A stretch of 64,000 bases of DNA from ENR-C587 sp942493235 (GTDB lineage: Bacteria > Bacteroidota > Ignavibacteria > Kapaibacteriales > UBA2268), in assembly GCA_942493235.1 (NCBI GenBank), contig OW818676.1:1240001-1304000 (forward strand). The letters run 5' to 3'. Of this stretch, positions 34,036 through 44,764 are shown one piece after another; within the stretch, counting starts at the first letter, position 1; each line of letters starts with the position of its first letter. The translations under genes were made by a program, and so were the position numbers. Below the pieces are notes generated by a model. That model was not told where the DNA came from, searched no databases, and saw only the letters and a program-made list of their open reading frames with translations.

Positions 34036-37000
34036 ATGGAATACATAAATTCTTTTAAAAAGTTAATTTCTAAAATCAAAGCTGTTCGTAGTCAAGAAAC
34101 CCGATACATGCTGCTATCTGCTTTGCTATCAACAGTTTCTGTAGTAATGCTATCGATAATTGTAATTTCTCTGGTTGAATTAATAGCCGAAGGCAACGAG
34201 ACATTTCGCACGATACTCGCCGCAGTAATTATAATTGCATTTGTTATTCCGGGTTTGGTATTTTTGGTTCCGCCTATGTTAAGGTGGCTTGGTATCAGGA
34301 ATCTACCAACGGAAGAAGACATTGCCAAGCGAGTCGGCGATGAATATCCGGAGATAAAAGATAAATTATGTAATTCCATTCAAATAGTAAAAGAATTAGA
34401 TTATACTCTGACATCAAAAGAGCTCGCAATAGCAGCATTTAATGATACAATTAAATCAGCAGACACTAAAGATTTTTATAAAATCATAGATAAAACAAAA
34501 ACTAAAAAGACTCTCATATTTTTTTCTCTGTCGTTTATAATTACATTTTTCGTGTTTTTTGTTTTTAATTCTACAATGGGAGCGGCACTTTATAGAATAG
34601 TAAATTGGGATAAATCTTTTATGCCTCCGGCTCCATTTAGTTTTGACATTAATCCGAAGCATTCGTCTGTACTCAGGAACGCTAAAGTCTTAATTACGGT
34701 TAAAGCTATAGGAACTGCTCCGATTGAAATCAAGCTGATGATGAAGGAGCTTGACCAAGAGACTTTTGATATATACAATTTAAAGCCCGACTCTTCAAAT
34801 AATTACCAATATGAAATTCAATCTGCCAAATCTACTGTGATTTATTATGCATCTGCCGAATGGTTAGGTACTGAAGTCAAATCTCAATTATGCACATTGA
34901 CAGTAATAGACAAACCAATAGTTAGATCTATGAGCGGTACAATCGTATATCCCGGATATACCCGATTAGCAAGTAAAAGATTTGATGAACAGAATGCCGA
35001 TATATCAGCTTTAAGAGGTTCGTCGGTACAAATAGAAGTTAATTCAAACAAAGAATTAAAATCTGCGGAATTGATATATTTGAAAAATATTAGTTTCACT
35101 GAAAAAGATTCTGTTGGTACTGCCAAAGACTCTTCAATTATCAGATTATCAGTTAATGGTAAAAAGGCTAACGGTGGATTTTCACTTAGTAGTAACGGTC
35201 AGTACTATATCAGGATAAGAGATAAAGCTAATAGCGAAAATGAAAATCCCATAAAATATAATATATATACTACTAACGACGATTATCCGGTAATATCACT
35301 AATTGAACCAAATAGCGACGCTCAGGTAAGCGAAGAAGCTTTGCTGCCGATGAGAGTAGCTATTGCTGATGATTACGGATTTTCTGGCTTAAAATTGCAT
35401 TATCGATTAGTGGAGTCGAAATATGCACAAGCTTCCGAACATTTTACGTCTATAAATGTGCCTATTATTTATTCGGAATTAGCATCAGATGTACCTTATC
35501 TTTGGGATTTGAATAAAGTAGATATTTCTCCCGAAGATAAATATGAATATTACTTTGAAGTATATGATAATGATAGAATCAGCGGACCAAAATCTGCAAA
35601 AACTAGTACTATGACTGTTCGACTTCCTTCACTTGAAGAAGTATTAAAGCAAGCAGACCAATCTCAAGACAAAATGGAGAAAGACTTAGATAAAATTGTT
35701 AAACAGGCTGAAGATGTAAAAAAAGATATCGAAGAGCTTAACCGCGATATGATGAAAGAGCAAAATAACAGAAAAGAAATGTCGTGGGAACAAAAGAAAA
35801 AAGCCGAAGATCTAATGAAAAAGCAAGCGGATTTGCAAAATAAAGTAGGCGAAATTCAAAAGAAATTGAGTGAAGTTACCGAACAATTAAAAGAGAATAA
35901 TGTCCTTTCGCAAGAAACTCTTCAGAAGTACATGGAATTGCAAAAACTGATGCAAGAAGTTAATTCTCCTGAACTTAAGAAATTGCAAGAAAAAATGAAA
36001 CAAGCGATGGATAAGCTTACACCGGAGCAGATGCAAGAAGCTCTAAAGAATTTCAAATTAGATGAAGAGAAATTCAAGCAGAGCATTGAAAGAACTATGA
36101 AAATGCTAAAAAGAATCCAAACTGAACAGAAATTAGATGCAATTTCTAAAAAAACAGATGATTTGATTAATAAACAAGATGAATTAACTAAAAAAACAGA
36201 AAATTCAAATCCGAATGATAAAAACAAAAAAGATGAGCTTGCCAATAATCAAAATGCACTAAATAAAGATTTGAAAGACTTGCAGAAAGATTTAGAAGAC
36301 TTCGAGAAAATGATGAAAGAGTTGGCTAAAGATTCTAATATGGACTTGCTTAAAGAAGCACAAAAGGAATTGAATCAGCAGGAGACTTCTCAAGAGATGA
36401 ATAATTCCGAAAAGAGTTTGCAAAACGGAGATTTTAACAAAGCTAAGCAGAATCAGCAGCAGGCTCGTAAGAATTTAAATGCTTTCAAGCAAGGATTAAA
36501 AAAGCTAAAAGATGAAATGCAGAATAAATTAACTAAAGAAGCTATCCGCAAAATGCAGAAAGCTGTTTCTGACTTGAATGAACTATCTAAAAACGAAGAA
36601 AATATTAAAAGCAGTACACAGTCATTAGACCCTAATTCAATGCAATACAAGGATATAGCTAAAGCTCAAGCAGACAATATGGCTGCTATGAATAGCGTGA
36701 TATCATCAATGTATGATTTGTCTCAAAAGACTTTTGCGGTTACGCCAGAAATGGGTAAAAATCTTGGCGACGCTATGCAGGAAATGCAGAAATCTATTCA
36801 ATCACTAACGGATAGAAATATGAGCATGGCTTCAAAATCTCAAGAAAAGTCCATGTCGTCAATGAATAAAGCTGTTTCTCAAATGCAGAGCATGGTTGCT
36901 AAAATGAAGAAGACCGGTTCTTGCTCTAATCCCGGCGGTGAAGGCGAAGGCGATGGCGACCCTCAAAAAAGCGGTGGTTCTGCTATGATGCAGAAATTGC

Positions 37001-37530
37001 AAGAGATGGCAGCTCAGCAGCAGTCCATTAATCAATCTATGCAGAGCATGGGCGAGAATCAAGGCTCTATGAGCCCCGAGCAGCAGGCTAAAATGCAGAA
37101 ACTGAGTAATCAGCAGGGTAGTGCCCAAAAGTCAATGGAAGAGCTTGCCAAAGAGCAAAAGCAGAATTCAGCCGGTGGTAAAAAGAAAGCATTAGGTGAT
37201 TTGGAAAAAATTGCTCAAGAAATGAATGAGGTAGTTCAAGATATGAAGTCCGGTAGAATTACTCCTGAAACTCGTAAGAAACAAGAGAGAATATTATCAA
37301 GATTGCTCGATGCTACTCGATCTATGACTGAAAGAGACTTTGAAAAGAATAGAGAATCACGTTCGGCTCAGGATATGTTTCGCCAAAGTCCGAAAGATAT
37401 AGATATGAATACTCAAGAAGGTAAAAGTGCCGGTTTACGAGAATTTTTGCGTTCTATTCAGAACGGATATACTAAGGATTACGAAATCTTGATTAAGCAA
37501 TACTTTGACAATATGCAAAGCGGGAAATAA
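34036..37530 (+). CDS. DUF4175 family membrane protein
   Basis: About 1164 aa from ATG 34036. Two hydrophobic segments near the N-terminus and another around residue ~155-175 anchor it. A large extracytoplasmic region follows, then a ~600-residue coiled-coil zone rich in K, E, Q and M (MQKSIQSLTDRNMSM and similar). This matches DUF4175 proteins of Bacteroidota and Alphaproteobacteria, whose role is unknown. It is followed by YbbR-domain, outer-membrane and EngB genes on the same strand. Confidence 0.8.
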   Translation: MEYINSFKKLISKIKAVRSQETRYMLLSALLSTVSVVMLSIIVISLVELIAEGNETFRTILAAVIIIAFVIPGLVFLVPPMLRWLGIRNLPTEEDIAKRVGDEYPEIKDKLCNSIQIVKELDYTLTSKELAIAAFNDTIKSADTKDFYKIIDKTKTKKTLIFFSLSFIITFFVFFVFNSTMGAALYRIVNWDKSFMPPAPFSFDINPKHSSVLRNAKVLITVKAIGTAPIEIKLMMKELDQETFDIYNLKPDSSNNYQYEIQSAKSTVIYYASAEWLGTEVKSQLCTLTVIDKPIVRSMSGTIVYPGYTRLASKRFDEQNADISALRGSSVQIEVNSNKELKSAELIYLKNISFTEKDSVGTAKDSSIIRLSVNGKKANGGFSLSSNGQYYIRIRDKANSENENPIKYNIYTTNDDYPVISLIEPNSDAQVSEEALLPMRVAIADDYGFSGLKLHYRLVESKYAQASEHFTSINVPIIYSELASDVPYLWDLNKVDISPEDKYEYYFEVYDNDRISGPKSAKTSTMTVRLPSLEEVLKQADQSQDKMEKDLDKIVKQAEDVKKDIEELNRDMMKEQNNRKEMSWEQKKKAEDLMKKQADLQNKVGEIQKKLSEVTEQLKENNVLSQETLQKYMELQKLMQEVNSPELKKLQEKMKQAMDKLTPEQMQEALKNFKLDEEKFKQSIERTMKMLKRIQTEQKLDAISKKTDDLINKQDELTKKTENSNPNDKNKKDELANNQNALNKDLKDLQKDLEDFEKMMKELAKDSNMDLLKEAQKELNQQETSQEMNNSEKSLQNGDFNKAKQNQQQARKNLNAFKQGLKKLKDEMQNKLTKEAIRKMQKAVSDLNELSKNEENIKSSTQSLDPNSMQYKDIAKAQADNMAAMNSVISSMYDLSQKTFAVTPEMGKNLGDAMQEMQKSIQSLTDRNMSMASKSQEKSMSSMNKAVSQMQSMVAKMKKTGSCSNPGGEGEGDGDPQKSGGSAMMQKLQEMAAQQQSINQSMQSMGENQGSMSPEQQAKMQKLSNQQGSAQKSMEELAKEQKQNSAGGKKKALGDLEKIAQEMNEVVQDMKSGRITPETRKKQERILSRLLDATRSMTERDFEKNRESRSAQDMFRQSPKDIDMNTQEGKSAGLREFLRSIQNGYTKDYEILIKQYFDNMQSGK

Positions 37531-37720
37531 TTTATATTTAGACTAAGTATTTAAGGATTATAATACATCAAGTAACATAAATTACTAATGTGAAATAATT
37601 ATTAAATTTAAATGGACTGTTATTTCATCATTGTAAATCACAATTTGAAGAAGCAATTAATTGGGTTTGGGCTAATAATTGCTAATAAAATTAAACATAT
37701 AAAATAATATAAGCAGAGAA
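37531..37720 (+). other. Intergenic, no gene seen
   Basis: AT-rich spacer between the DUF4175 and YbbR genes. No hairpin or repeat recognised; it may hold the promoter of the YbbR gene. Confidence 0.4.
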
Positions 37721-38692
37721 ATGAGATTTAAATCTTTACTATCAAAGAATTCATTCATTCGACGTACTTTGAAAGCAGCGTTTTCAAAGTATTTTGCGGG
37801 GGCATTTCTTTTTGGTACTGCTTTATGGTCTTATGTATCTCTAAATCAAGAATATAGAACATTCATTCAAGTGCCACTACAGATTAGTTTACCAGCGTCC
37901 AGGGCATTTGAATCTGCCCCGCCGGAAAATCTTACGGTTGCTATCAAGGGTTCGGGCTGGCAAATATTCAATTTGTTTTTTAGTTCGTCAGCATTATGCC
38001 AAATAGATTTAACAAAATCCGATATTAATAATACAAAATACGAAATCACAAGAGATAATATAATGAAGGGTATTCAATCATTGAATTTTGTTCAAGCTAC
38101 TGATATAATACCTGAATATTTGAAGATTAATACCGGAGCTGTCGGTGAGTATAGTGTGCCGATTGAGCCACAGATATTTATCACTCCTAAAGCCGGATAT
38201 ACTGTGGTAGGTGATTATCAAATCAAACCCGACTTAGTGATATTACGCGGAATAGACGGAATCGCCAGAAAAATCACTAAATGGGCAAGCAAACCATACT
38301 TTTTTGAAAATTCGACTGAGCCGATTAACACTCAGATAATGCTTTCTGATTCTTTAAAAGGAATTATTGGCTTGAATACTAATACTATAAAATTATTTGC
38401 CGATATTCAACAGATTGCTGAAATTACTATGCCTGACATTCCGGTTAGAATTATCGGAGGCAATTTACCGCAAGCTCATTTTGTAGAACCGAATATAGTT
38501 TCTGTTACTGTTCAAGGCGGTATCAAATGTATTAAAGAGTTATCTCAGGAGCAAATTACTGTAAATTTGAATTTAGTCCAAATTCTAAATGATTCTACAG
38601 GAATTATTATTCCCACTGTTAGTGTTCCTAAGAATATTCATATATTGAAAGTAAATCCACCATATTTATTCCATAAGATTAGAATTAAATAA
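37721..38692 (+). CDS. YbbR (CdaR-like) domain protein
   Basis: A 323-aa protein with one N-terminal membrane segment (SKYFAGAFLFGTALWSYVSL) and repeated YbbR-type units outside the membrane (FIQVPLQISLPAS, PENLTVAIKGSG, VPIEPQIFITPKAGYTVVG, MPDIPVRII). In Firmicutes such a protein (CdaR) regulates the c-di-AMP cyclase CdaA; no cyclase gene is adjacent here. Function is inferred only at domain level. Confidence 0.8.
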   Translation: MRFKSLLSKNSFIRRTLKAAFSKYFAGAFLFGTALWSYVSLNQEYRTFIQVPLQISLPASRAFESAPPENLTVAIKGSGWQIFNLFFSSSALCQIDLTKSDINNTKYEITRDNIMKGIQSLNFVQATDIIPEYLKINTGAVGEYSVPIEPQIFITPKAGYTVVGDYQIKPDLVILRGIDGIARKITKWASKPYFFENSTEPINTQIMLSDSLKGIIGLNTNTIKLFADIQQIAEITMPDIPVRIIGGNLPQAHFVEPNIVSVTVQGGIKCIKELSQEQITVNLNLVQILNDSTGIIIPTVSVPKNIHILKVNPPYLFHKIRIK

Positions 38693-38711
38693 AATAATAA
38701 AGAGGTATATT

Positions 38712-39362
38712 ATGAAAATAGTTATTATTTGTTTTTTAAGTTTGCTACTAACTGTCAGTATTTCAACAGCTAAAGATGATACAGGTTACCGAGCAAAAGA
38801 AGGCGATCAAGCTCTGCTCTTTTCACTGCAAGGGTTAGATAATCTTTCAGCCGGCGACTTTAACGGTGGGCTAGGCTATCAGTATTATTTTATGAATCAT
38901 ACTGCTTTCAGATTTTCTTTGGGACTTAATTATAATCAAGAAAACAAAGATAAACCCGATGAGACTTATGCTAAAGATTATTCAAAAAAAGATTTGACTT
39001 TCATAATGATGCCGGGGATAAGGTATAATTTCGGTACATCATCTAATGTACTCGGATATATGGGTACAGAAGCAATTTTTCAGTTATCTTCTCAGACTGT
39101 AGAAAGTAACTCAATTTCATTTTTAGACCAGAGCAGCGAAACTAAAAGCACTAATTTCGGTTTGGGATTTTTCCTTGGTGCCGAATGGTTTGCATTTAAA
39201 AATGTAAGTTTATCAGCTGAATATAATTTCAGATTTCTATTCGGTAGTTCGGAGACTACTCAGACTACCCTTACAACTACAACAACAACTGAAGCACCTT
39301 CGACATTTCAAACAGGCATTAATTCGAGTGCTTATTTTACTATTTCATTTTATTTTAATTAG
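38712..39362 (+). CDS. Outer-membrane beta-barrel protein
   Basis: A 216-aa protein with a signal peptide (MKIVIICFLSLLLTVSISTA) and alternating strands ending in aromatic residues (YQYYFMNHTAFRFSLGLNY, FGLGFFLGAEWF, YFTISFYFN). The final Phe-rich strand is typical for barrels. A Thr-rich loop (QTTLTTTTTTEAPS) precedes the last strands. Probably a small OmpW- or OmpA-like barrel; substrate unknown. 19 bp after the YbbR gene. Confidence 0.72.
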   Translation: MKIVIICFLSLLLTVSISTAKDDTGYRAKEGDQALLFSLQGLDNLSAGDFNGGLGYQYYFMNHTAFRFSLGLNYNQENKDKPDETYAKDYSKKDLTFIMMPGIRYNFGTSSNVLGYMGTEAIFQLSSQTVESNSISFLDQSSETKSTNFGLGFFLGAEWFAFKNVSLSAEYNFRFLFGSSETTQTTLTTTTTTEAPSTFQTGINSSAYFTISFYFN

Positions 39363-39374
39363 TCGAAAGTCAAT

Positions 39375-39971
39375 ATGGTTATCATAAGAAATGCGAATTT
39401 TATAGCCGGAGCAAATAATCCGGATGCAATTCCGGCAATAAATCTTCCCGAAATTGCTTTTGCCGGCAGGTCTAATGTAGGTAAGTCTTCGCTTATTAAT
39501 TCGATAGTAATGCGTAAGAACTTAGCTCAGATTAGCTCTAACCCGGGCAAAACCAAACAAATTAATTTTTTTAATGTTGAAAATGTGTGGTGCTTAGTAG
39601 ATATGCCCGGCTATGGTTATGCCGCTGTATCTAAAGATTCAAGGCATAAATGGTCAGAGATGAGTAAGGATTATTTCTTGACTCGCCCGAATTTGAAATT
39701 AATCTGTTTACTAATTGATTCAAGACACGACCCCTTAGACTCCGATATTGCTATGATGGAGTGGTTAGAAAATAATTCTCGTAATTACTTGGTAATTCTT
39801 ACTAAATGCGATAAAATTAGCAAAACTGCCATCCAAGAACGCAAACAGCAAATTGAAGGATTACTCCAATTATGTAAAAGTAATATAGAAGTATTGCCAT
39901 ATTCTTCGGAAAGCAACAATCTGGGCAGAAATGAATTAATTGCTATAATAAAGAGATTTGTAGCGGGATAA
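39375..39971 (+). CDS. engB: Ribosome biogenesis GTPase EngB (YihA/YsxC)
   Basis: A 198-aa GTPase. G1 is GRSNVGKSSL, G2 is in SNPGKTKQINFF, G3 is DMPGYGYA and G4 is TKCDK, in the order of the EngB family. It helps 50S ribosomal subunit assembly. 12 bp after the barrel gene, so probably the last gene of that unit, followed by a hairpin. Confidence 0.94.
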   Translation: MVIIRNANFIAGANNPDAIPAINLPEIAFAGRSNVGKSSLINSIVMRKNLAQISSNPGKTKQINFFNVENVWCLVDMPGYGYAAVSKDSRHKWSEMSKDYFLTRPNLKLICLLIDSRHDPLDSDIAMMEWLENNSRNYLVILTKCDKISKTAIQERKQQIEGLLQLCKSNIEVLPYSSESNNLGRNELIAIIKRFVAG

Positions 39972-39988
39972 TTTTTTAATTATTTATG

Positions 39989-40008
39989 GCTCCTCACTAT
40001 TGAGGAGC
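39989..40008 (+). terminator. Terminator-like hairpin after engB
   Basis: GCTCCTCA pairs with TGAGGAGC around a 4-nt loop, 18 bp after the engB stop. The following GTAAAAAC has only a weak T tract. Confidence 0.6.
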
Positions 40009-40405
40009 TGTAAAAACATTTGATTACAGTTTTACTGTTAAGATGATTTTCTCAGAGCTTGTTTCCATCGCTGAAGAGGCTGTGTAAAAACAGGAAATTT
40101 GTAATTCACGTAAGATTGAAAAATAGAATAAGTATCTATCAACTTGCAGCTAACCGTCAGGTGTATTATAGTAAAATGAATTAATTCGAGTATTTACACA
40201 GTCACTAATATCGCGGCTTGATGACAAATGTTTCAATACAAGTAGAAAATTATATTACACAAGCTCAAATGCAGGGGCTTGATGAAAATATTATTTAGAT
40301 TAGTAATTGAAATAACAAGTTATTATCTGTATATTTGTAATGTTAGTATATTAGTAATTTCAGTATATTTGTAATTTTAAATTATGAAATATTCGCTTAA
40401 TTATT
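40009..40405. other. Intergenic region without gene
   Basis: About 400 AT-rich bases. I see no gene. GAGGCTGTGTAAAAA near 40076 resembles phrases also found near 46722, possibly remnants of a repeat or element. The last ~100 bp could hold the promoter for the next gene. Confidence 0.4.
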
Positions 40406-41956
40406 ATGGATAAAATCTTAAAATATTCAATAGGTATTACATTTTTAGTTTTAGCAATAATCGCTATAATATCTCCTGAAGCATTTATGCTTGATGATTG
40501 CTTTTTTTATTTCCAAGTAGCCGATAATATTGTCAAAGGTAATGGAAGTACATTTAATAACATAGTCCCAACAAATGGCTATCACCCATTGTGGATGCTT
40601 TTTTGCATAATCTCTTCGCTTCTCTCATTCGGAGATAAAATATTAGCTCTAAAAATTGGTCTATTCTTTCAGTTGCTGTTAAGTGTAGGAATTATATTTT
40701 ACTATGTTAAACTGGCTAAAATATTGAAAATTAAGAATTATATATTTAGCCTGCCATTTGTCTTATTATTATTTATGTCTTTTGGATTATTGGGTTCAGA
40801 AGGATTTATAAATGGATTTTTATTTTTATTTACCATTTACTATTTTCTTAAAATATTCAATGAAGATAAGCTTTCGCTTTGGTTCGTTTTCGGAATTATA
40901 CTTGGTTTCCTATTTTTATCTAGGCTTGATAATATTTTAGGGATAATAATATTAGGATTATATATCCTAATTGAAAAACATAGGCAAATAGGACATAAGT
41001 CTTTATTAATAATTCTATATATGCTATCTGGATATTTAATAATCGCTCTACCGTATTTGCTTATAAATTATATAAATTTCGGGCATATAGTTCCTATATC
41101 TGGAGCAATAAAAAGCAGATTCCCATTAATAGTTGCCGATTTAGGAAATATAGGTAATACCGGAATAATAATGACTTGCCTATCTGCATTGACAATATTT
41201 TGGGCATTGATAATTGAAAAGCAAATATTTAAGCGAAGTATTATTATTCTTATTAGTGCTATGTCAATTGCTATCCCTATGTATGTATATCTATTTACTG
41301 ATGGGCATTCGGGTTGGCACTGGTATTATGTATGGAACTATATAGTATTTGGTCTGTTTATCGGCTTGCTGATTGACAAACTACTTGATAAATACGATAA
41401 TCGATTCTTAAAATCTAGTTTGTATTTATCGGCAATTATTGTGTGTCTTTACAGTATTTTATTATTAAAAGCCCAATCTATTGAGCCGGCTAATCCGACC
41501 TATAACCCATTAAAATTCACATACAATAATCCTGAAAGATGGGAAATCCAACTTGGTAAATTGCTCGGACATAATTTCCCATCGTGTATTAGAATGGCAG
41601 TAGTAGATTATCCGGGGATGTTGGCATATTATTCAAACTTATCTATATTCCCGACAGACGGATTGATTAATGATTTTGAAAGTCAGGACATAATTGCTCG
41701 AAAAGGGATGAAGTATTATTTCAAAAGTCAAAATATAAATTATATTTTTGCCCCGAACTATGAAAAATCCAGATATAAATTAGGTTATTGGAATAGGGTA
41801 GTTGGTCACGATAGCATAGAATACAGATTTTTATCCATATTGCACCGGATAGATGTTGACACAATTCTATTAACAAAAAGCGAAAGAGTATTAAAAATAA
41901 AAGATTCTATACTTTCGGCTCAGGTACCCGATTGGGTCATTTGGAAAATTAGGTAG
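40406..41956 (+). CDS. GT-C-like glycosyltransferase membrane protein
   Basis: A 516-aa polytopic membrane protein with about ten hydrophobic segments. The first loop carries the acidic pair in FMLDDCFFYFQVADNIVKGN and then GYHPLWML, the position of the catalytic acid in GT-C transferases such as the ArnT/PMT superfamily. The C-terminal ~150 residues are soluble. Likely moves a sugar from a polyprenyl-phosphate donor outside the membrane; substrate unknown. It is monocistronic, convergent with rpoN. Confidence 0.65.
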   Translation: MDKILKYSIGITFLVLAIIAIISPEAFMLDDCFFYFQVADNIVKGNGSTFNNIVPTNGYHPLWMLFCIISSLLSFGDKILALKIGLFFQLLLSVGIIFYYVKLAKILKIKNYIFSLPFVLLLFMSFGLLGSEGFINGFLFLFTIYYFLKIFNEDKLSLWFVFGIILGFLFLSRLDNILGIIILGLYILIEKHRQIGHKSLLIILYMLSGYLIIALPYLLINYINFGHIVPISGAIKSRFPLIVADLGNIGNTGIIMTCLSALTIFWALIIEKQIFKRSIIILISAMSIAIPMYVYLFTDGHSGWHWYYVWNYIVFGLFIGLLIDKLLDKYDNRFLKSSLYLSAIIVCLYSILLLKAQSIEPANPTYNPLKFTYNNPERWEIQLGKLLGHNFPSCIRMAVVDYPGMLAYYSNLSIFPTDGLINDFESQDIIARKGMKYYFKSQNINYIFAPNYEKSRYKLGYWNRVVGHDSIEYRFLSILHRIDVDTILLTKSERVLKIKDSILSAQVPDWVIWKIR

Positions 41957-42232
41957 AAACTGGAATAAACAAGTAATTGCCTGAATGATGGTTAACAGTC
42001 CGTTGAAAAACAAAATTATTGGTATTGAGCCATTCTTGTCGGAATGAGTAAGCTACTATATAATAACTACTTACAGAAGGTCGGATTTATAACTTAACTG
42101 TTAATGACAAATATTTCGACAGCTTCTTGGATTTCTTATAATAGAATTATTTCGACTTATCACACTGCCTCTAAAGAGACAAAATAAAAACTGTAATAAT
42201 GCAATATAAAAGATTTAATAATCAAATGAGTG

Positions 42233-42268
42233 CTTATCAACCTGAAGATTAGCCTTCAGGTTGATAAG
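42233..42268. terminator. Bidirectional terminator hairpin
   Basis: CTTATCAACCTGAAG pairs perfectly with CTTCAGGTTGATAAG (15 bp, 6-nt loop) between the convergent GT-C and rpoN genes. It probably terminates both. Confidence 0.75.
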
Positions 42269-42327
42269 TAATACTTTTTCAATCTTACATATATTGTATA
42301 TTTATGAGTATAGTAACTGTCTGAGAT

Positions 42328-44037
42328 TTATAATTCTTTTCTCAATCTGGCGACAGGGATTTTAAGCTGTTCACGGTATTTGGCAACTGTTCGCCGAGCA
42401 ACCAGATAGCCCTTTTCTTTAAGCTCTTCACTTATTTTATCATCGCTAAAAGGTTTATCTTTGGTCTCGGCTTCAATTATATCTTTAATAATTTGTTTAA
42501 TTACTCTGGTCGAAACTTCTTCACCGTCTTCATTAGGCAATGACTCACTAAAAAAGAATTTAAGCTCAAAGGTACCAAATTCTGTCTGGACATATTTCCC
42601 GTTAACAATACGGCATATAGTTGAAATATCTAAGCCGGTTTTTTCAGATACATCTTTATAGATCAATGGTTTTAGAGCATTGGCTCCATAGTCGAAAAAA
42701 TCCTTTTGCAGAAAAGCGATGGAAGTCATTACTTTCAGCATAGTGCTTTTTCTTTGTCTGATAGCCTGAATCAGAAATTTTGCGTCTTCATACTTATTAC
42801 GAATCCATTCTCGAGTGTCTTTATTGAACATCTTGTACTTAGCTTCTTTACGGATTTTTTCATAAGTATCGTTGACTTTTAAAGCCGGAATCCTACTATC
42901 ATTGACTGTAATCATCAGTTCGTTAGTATCTTCGTCTTTCTCAACCATAAAGTCCGGTACTACAGTATTCATCTCATGATGAAAATCGGCTCCACCCGGT
43001 TTGGGATTAAGCTTACGAATTAGCTCTATCGCTTCTTTTAGGTAATCATCTGTAACTTCAAACTGCTTTTTTATAATATGATAATGCTTCATAGCAAAAG
43101 CCTCGTAAGCATTCTCTAATATTTCTTGAGCGAGCTTTTGAGCTGCATTTTTCTTAGGAAGCATCCGGCATTGAGATAGTAAGCACTCTCTAACGCTACG
43201 TGAACCAATTCCGGGAGGGTCTAAGTGCTGAATATAAGTTAAGATTCTCTCGGCTATTTCCATATCGACCGGTATTAAATCTCTGCTTATCGGTGCGGTT
43301 TTTTTAACTAAGGGCTTAGCAGTTCCTTTATAAACATCTACGATATTTTTAGCATCAGCAGAAATAGCAAATTGCAAAGCAGGGTTTTTATTCTCGGTAA
43401 TAATGTTTTCTTCAGTTTCTTTAATCTCGATTTCTTTTAATCTAAGATTTCTCTCGGCGATTTCAATATTAGTATCTTCGATAATTTCAACTAATTCGCG
43501 GCGTAAGTATCCATCGTTATCAATATTGCCAAGAATTAGGTCGGATAGAATATACTCTTCTTCAGTTAGATTGAGCATTCTCAGCTGCTGAGCCAATTCC
43601 TCAATAAATGTAATTGTATCTTTAATCTGGAATGGCTCGAAGTCGTCATCTTCGTATTGACCTTTACCTTTAGCAGGATAATCGCTGTCGTCCTGCCATA
43701 CTAATTTATAAAATTCAAATGGGTCTGCTTGGTCATCTATTTGTGATTTGGGTTCATTTTCGTAATGAGAATCATCTGACTGACTGTCATAAGTACCGAA
43801 ATCGTCTTGTTTATGTTCAAATGTATCAGGCGGAGCTCCCTCCTGCTGATAGTCAGATTCGCCGGTTGCATAGTCCATAGATCCGTCAAATTCGTCTAGC
43901 ATAGGATTGATTTCGATTTCCTGCCTGACCTGCTGCTCAAGCTGAACAAGTGGTAATTGAAGCAACTTCAAATACTGAATTTGTTGCGGAGTAAGCGTCT
44001 GCGAAAGCGACGTTCTTAAATCTAAAGATAATTTCAT
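42328..44037 (-). CDS. rpoN: RNA polymerase sigma-54 factor
   Basis: A 569-aa sigma-54. Region I is Gln- and Leu-rich (LTPQQIQYLKLLQLPLVQLE), followed by an acidic linker (~60-140), the core-binding region and the RpoN box ARRTVAKYRE near the end. It directs RNA polymerase to -24/-12 promoters with the help of AAA+ activators. It is longer than the usual ~480 aa because of the acidic linker and an insert near residue 220. It starts 12 bp after the DUF3109 gene ends, so they are co-transcribed. Confidence 0.93.
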   Translation of the reverse strand: MKLSLDLRTSLSQTLTPQQIQYLKLLQLPLVQLEQQVRQEIEINPMLDEFDGSMDYATGESDYQQEGAPPDTFEHKQDDFGTYDSQSDDSHYENEPKSQIDDQADPFEFYKLVWQDDSDYPAKGKGQYEDDDFEPFQIKDTITFIEELAQQLRMLNLTEEEYILSDLILGNIDNDGYLRRELVEIIEDTNIEIAERNLRLKEIEIKETEENIITENKNPALQFAISADAKNIVDVYKGTAKPLVKKTAPISRDLIPVDMEIAERILTYIQHLDPPGIGSRSVRECLLSQCRMLPKKNAAQKLAQEILENAYEAFAMKHYHIIKKQFEVTDDYLKEAIELIRKLNPKPGGADFHHEMNTVVPDFMVEKDEDTNELMITVNDSRIPALKVNDTYEKIRKEAKYKMFNKDTREWIRNKYEDAKFLIQAIRQRKSTMLKVMTSIAFLQKDFFDYGANALKPLIYKDVSEKTGLDISTICRIVNGKYVQTEFGTFELKFFFSESLPNEDGEEVSTRVIKQIIKDIIEAETKDKPFSDDKISEELKEKGYLVARRTVAKYREQLKIPVARLRKEL

Positions 44038-44049
44038 ATATCTAATATC

Positions 44050-44628
44050 CTAATTTTTATCTTCTTTTAATGCTGTTTCTTCTATATAAGATTTTAAAAA
44101 TGAATACCATTGGTCTCCATAAGCTCTAACTAACGCTTCTTTAAGCGAATCCGTAAGCAAAATATCATTCTTTTCCCCAAAAGCTTTTGCCGGAAAGCAT
44201 TCATCAATTTCCGAATAGTATAAATATTTTCCACCGAAGTTTTTAACCCTTATCGGGAATAAATGGCATGATAAAGGCTTTCTAAATGGAATTTCGCCTT
44301 TTTTAAAGGCTTTCTCTAATGCACAGTATGCGATATCGCCTTCGTAATAAACCAAGACGCAGTCGCGTTTATTGATGCAGACAGTTGTGAAGTTTCCTTT
44401 TCTACCTTCAACTAATCCGTTGTATTGAATATACTCTATTGATTTTTTACTCAAATACTTGATTACGTCAGGATAGTATGTCTCAATCAATGCTTTCTCG
44501 TCATCTAATACAGGAGCTCCGAATTCTCCCGGAAAAGTACAGCAGGCACCTTTACATTCACTAAGGTTACAGCAAAACTTTTCAGTTAGTAATTCTTCGT
44601 CCATCAATATTTCGTCAATAAGCACCAT
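44050..44628 (-). CDS. DUF3109 family Cys-rich protein
   Basis: A 192-aa protein with clustered cysteines: FCCNLSECKGACCTFPGE, later CINKRDCVL, YCALEKA and LSCHLFPIRV. This is the DUF3109 pattern, found in Bacteroidota; the cysteines may bind an Fe-S cluster. Function unknown. It is upstream of rpoN in the same direction. Confidence 0.85.
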   Translation of the reverse strand: MVLIDEILMDEELLTEKFCCNLSECKGACCTFPGEFGAPVLDDEKALIETYYPDVIKYLSKKSIEYIQYNGLVEGRKGNFTTVCINKRDCVLVYYEGDIAYCALEKAFKKGEIPFRKPLSCHLFPIRVKNFGGKYLYYSEIDECFPAKAFGEKNDILLTDSLKEALVRAYGDQWYSFLKSYIEETALKEDKN

Positions 44629-44764
44629 ACTTTTTCATTCAAATATTTAACAATACTTATCAAAACATATTTATGTTATTTACAAATATAATGATTTAGT
44701 TCTCAATAATAAAGTAAAATATGGAAATATGGCATATTTTTTGATTTCGATGAAAATTTGTATA

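Noticed and set aside
34092..37128. Several reverse-strand frames inside the DUF4175 gene
   Set aside because: They arise from the low-complexity coiled-coil codons and have no domain features.
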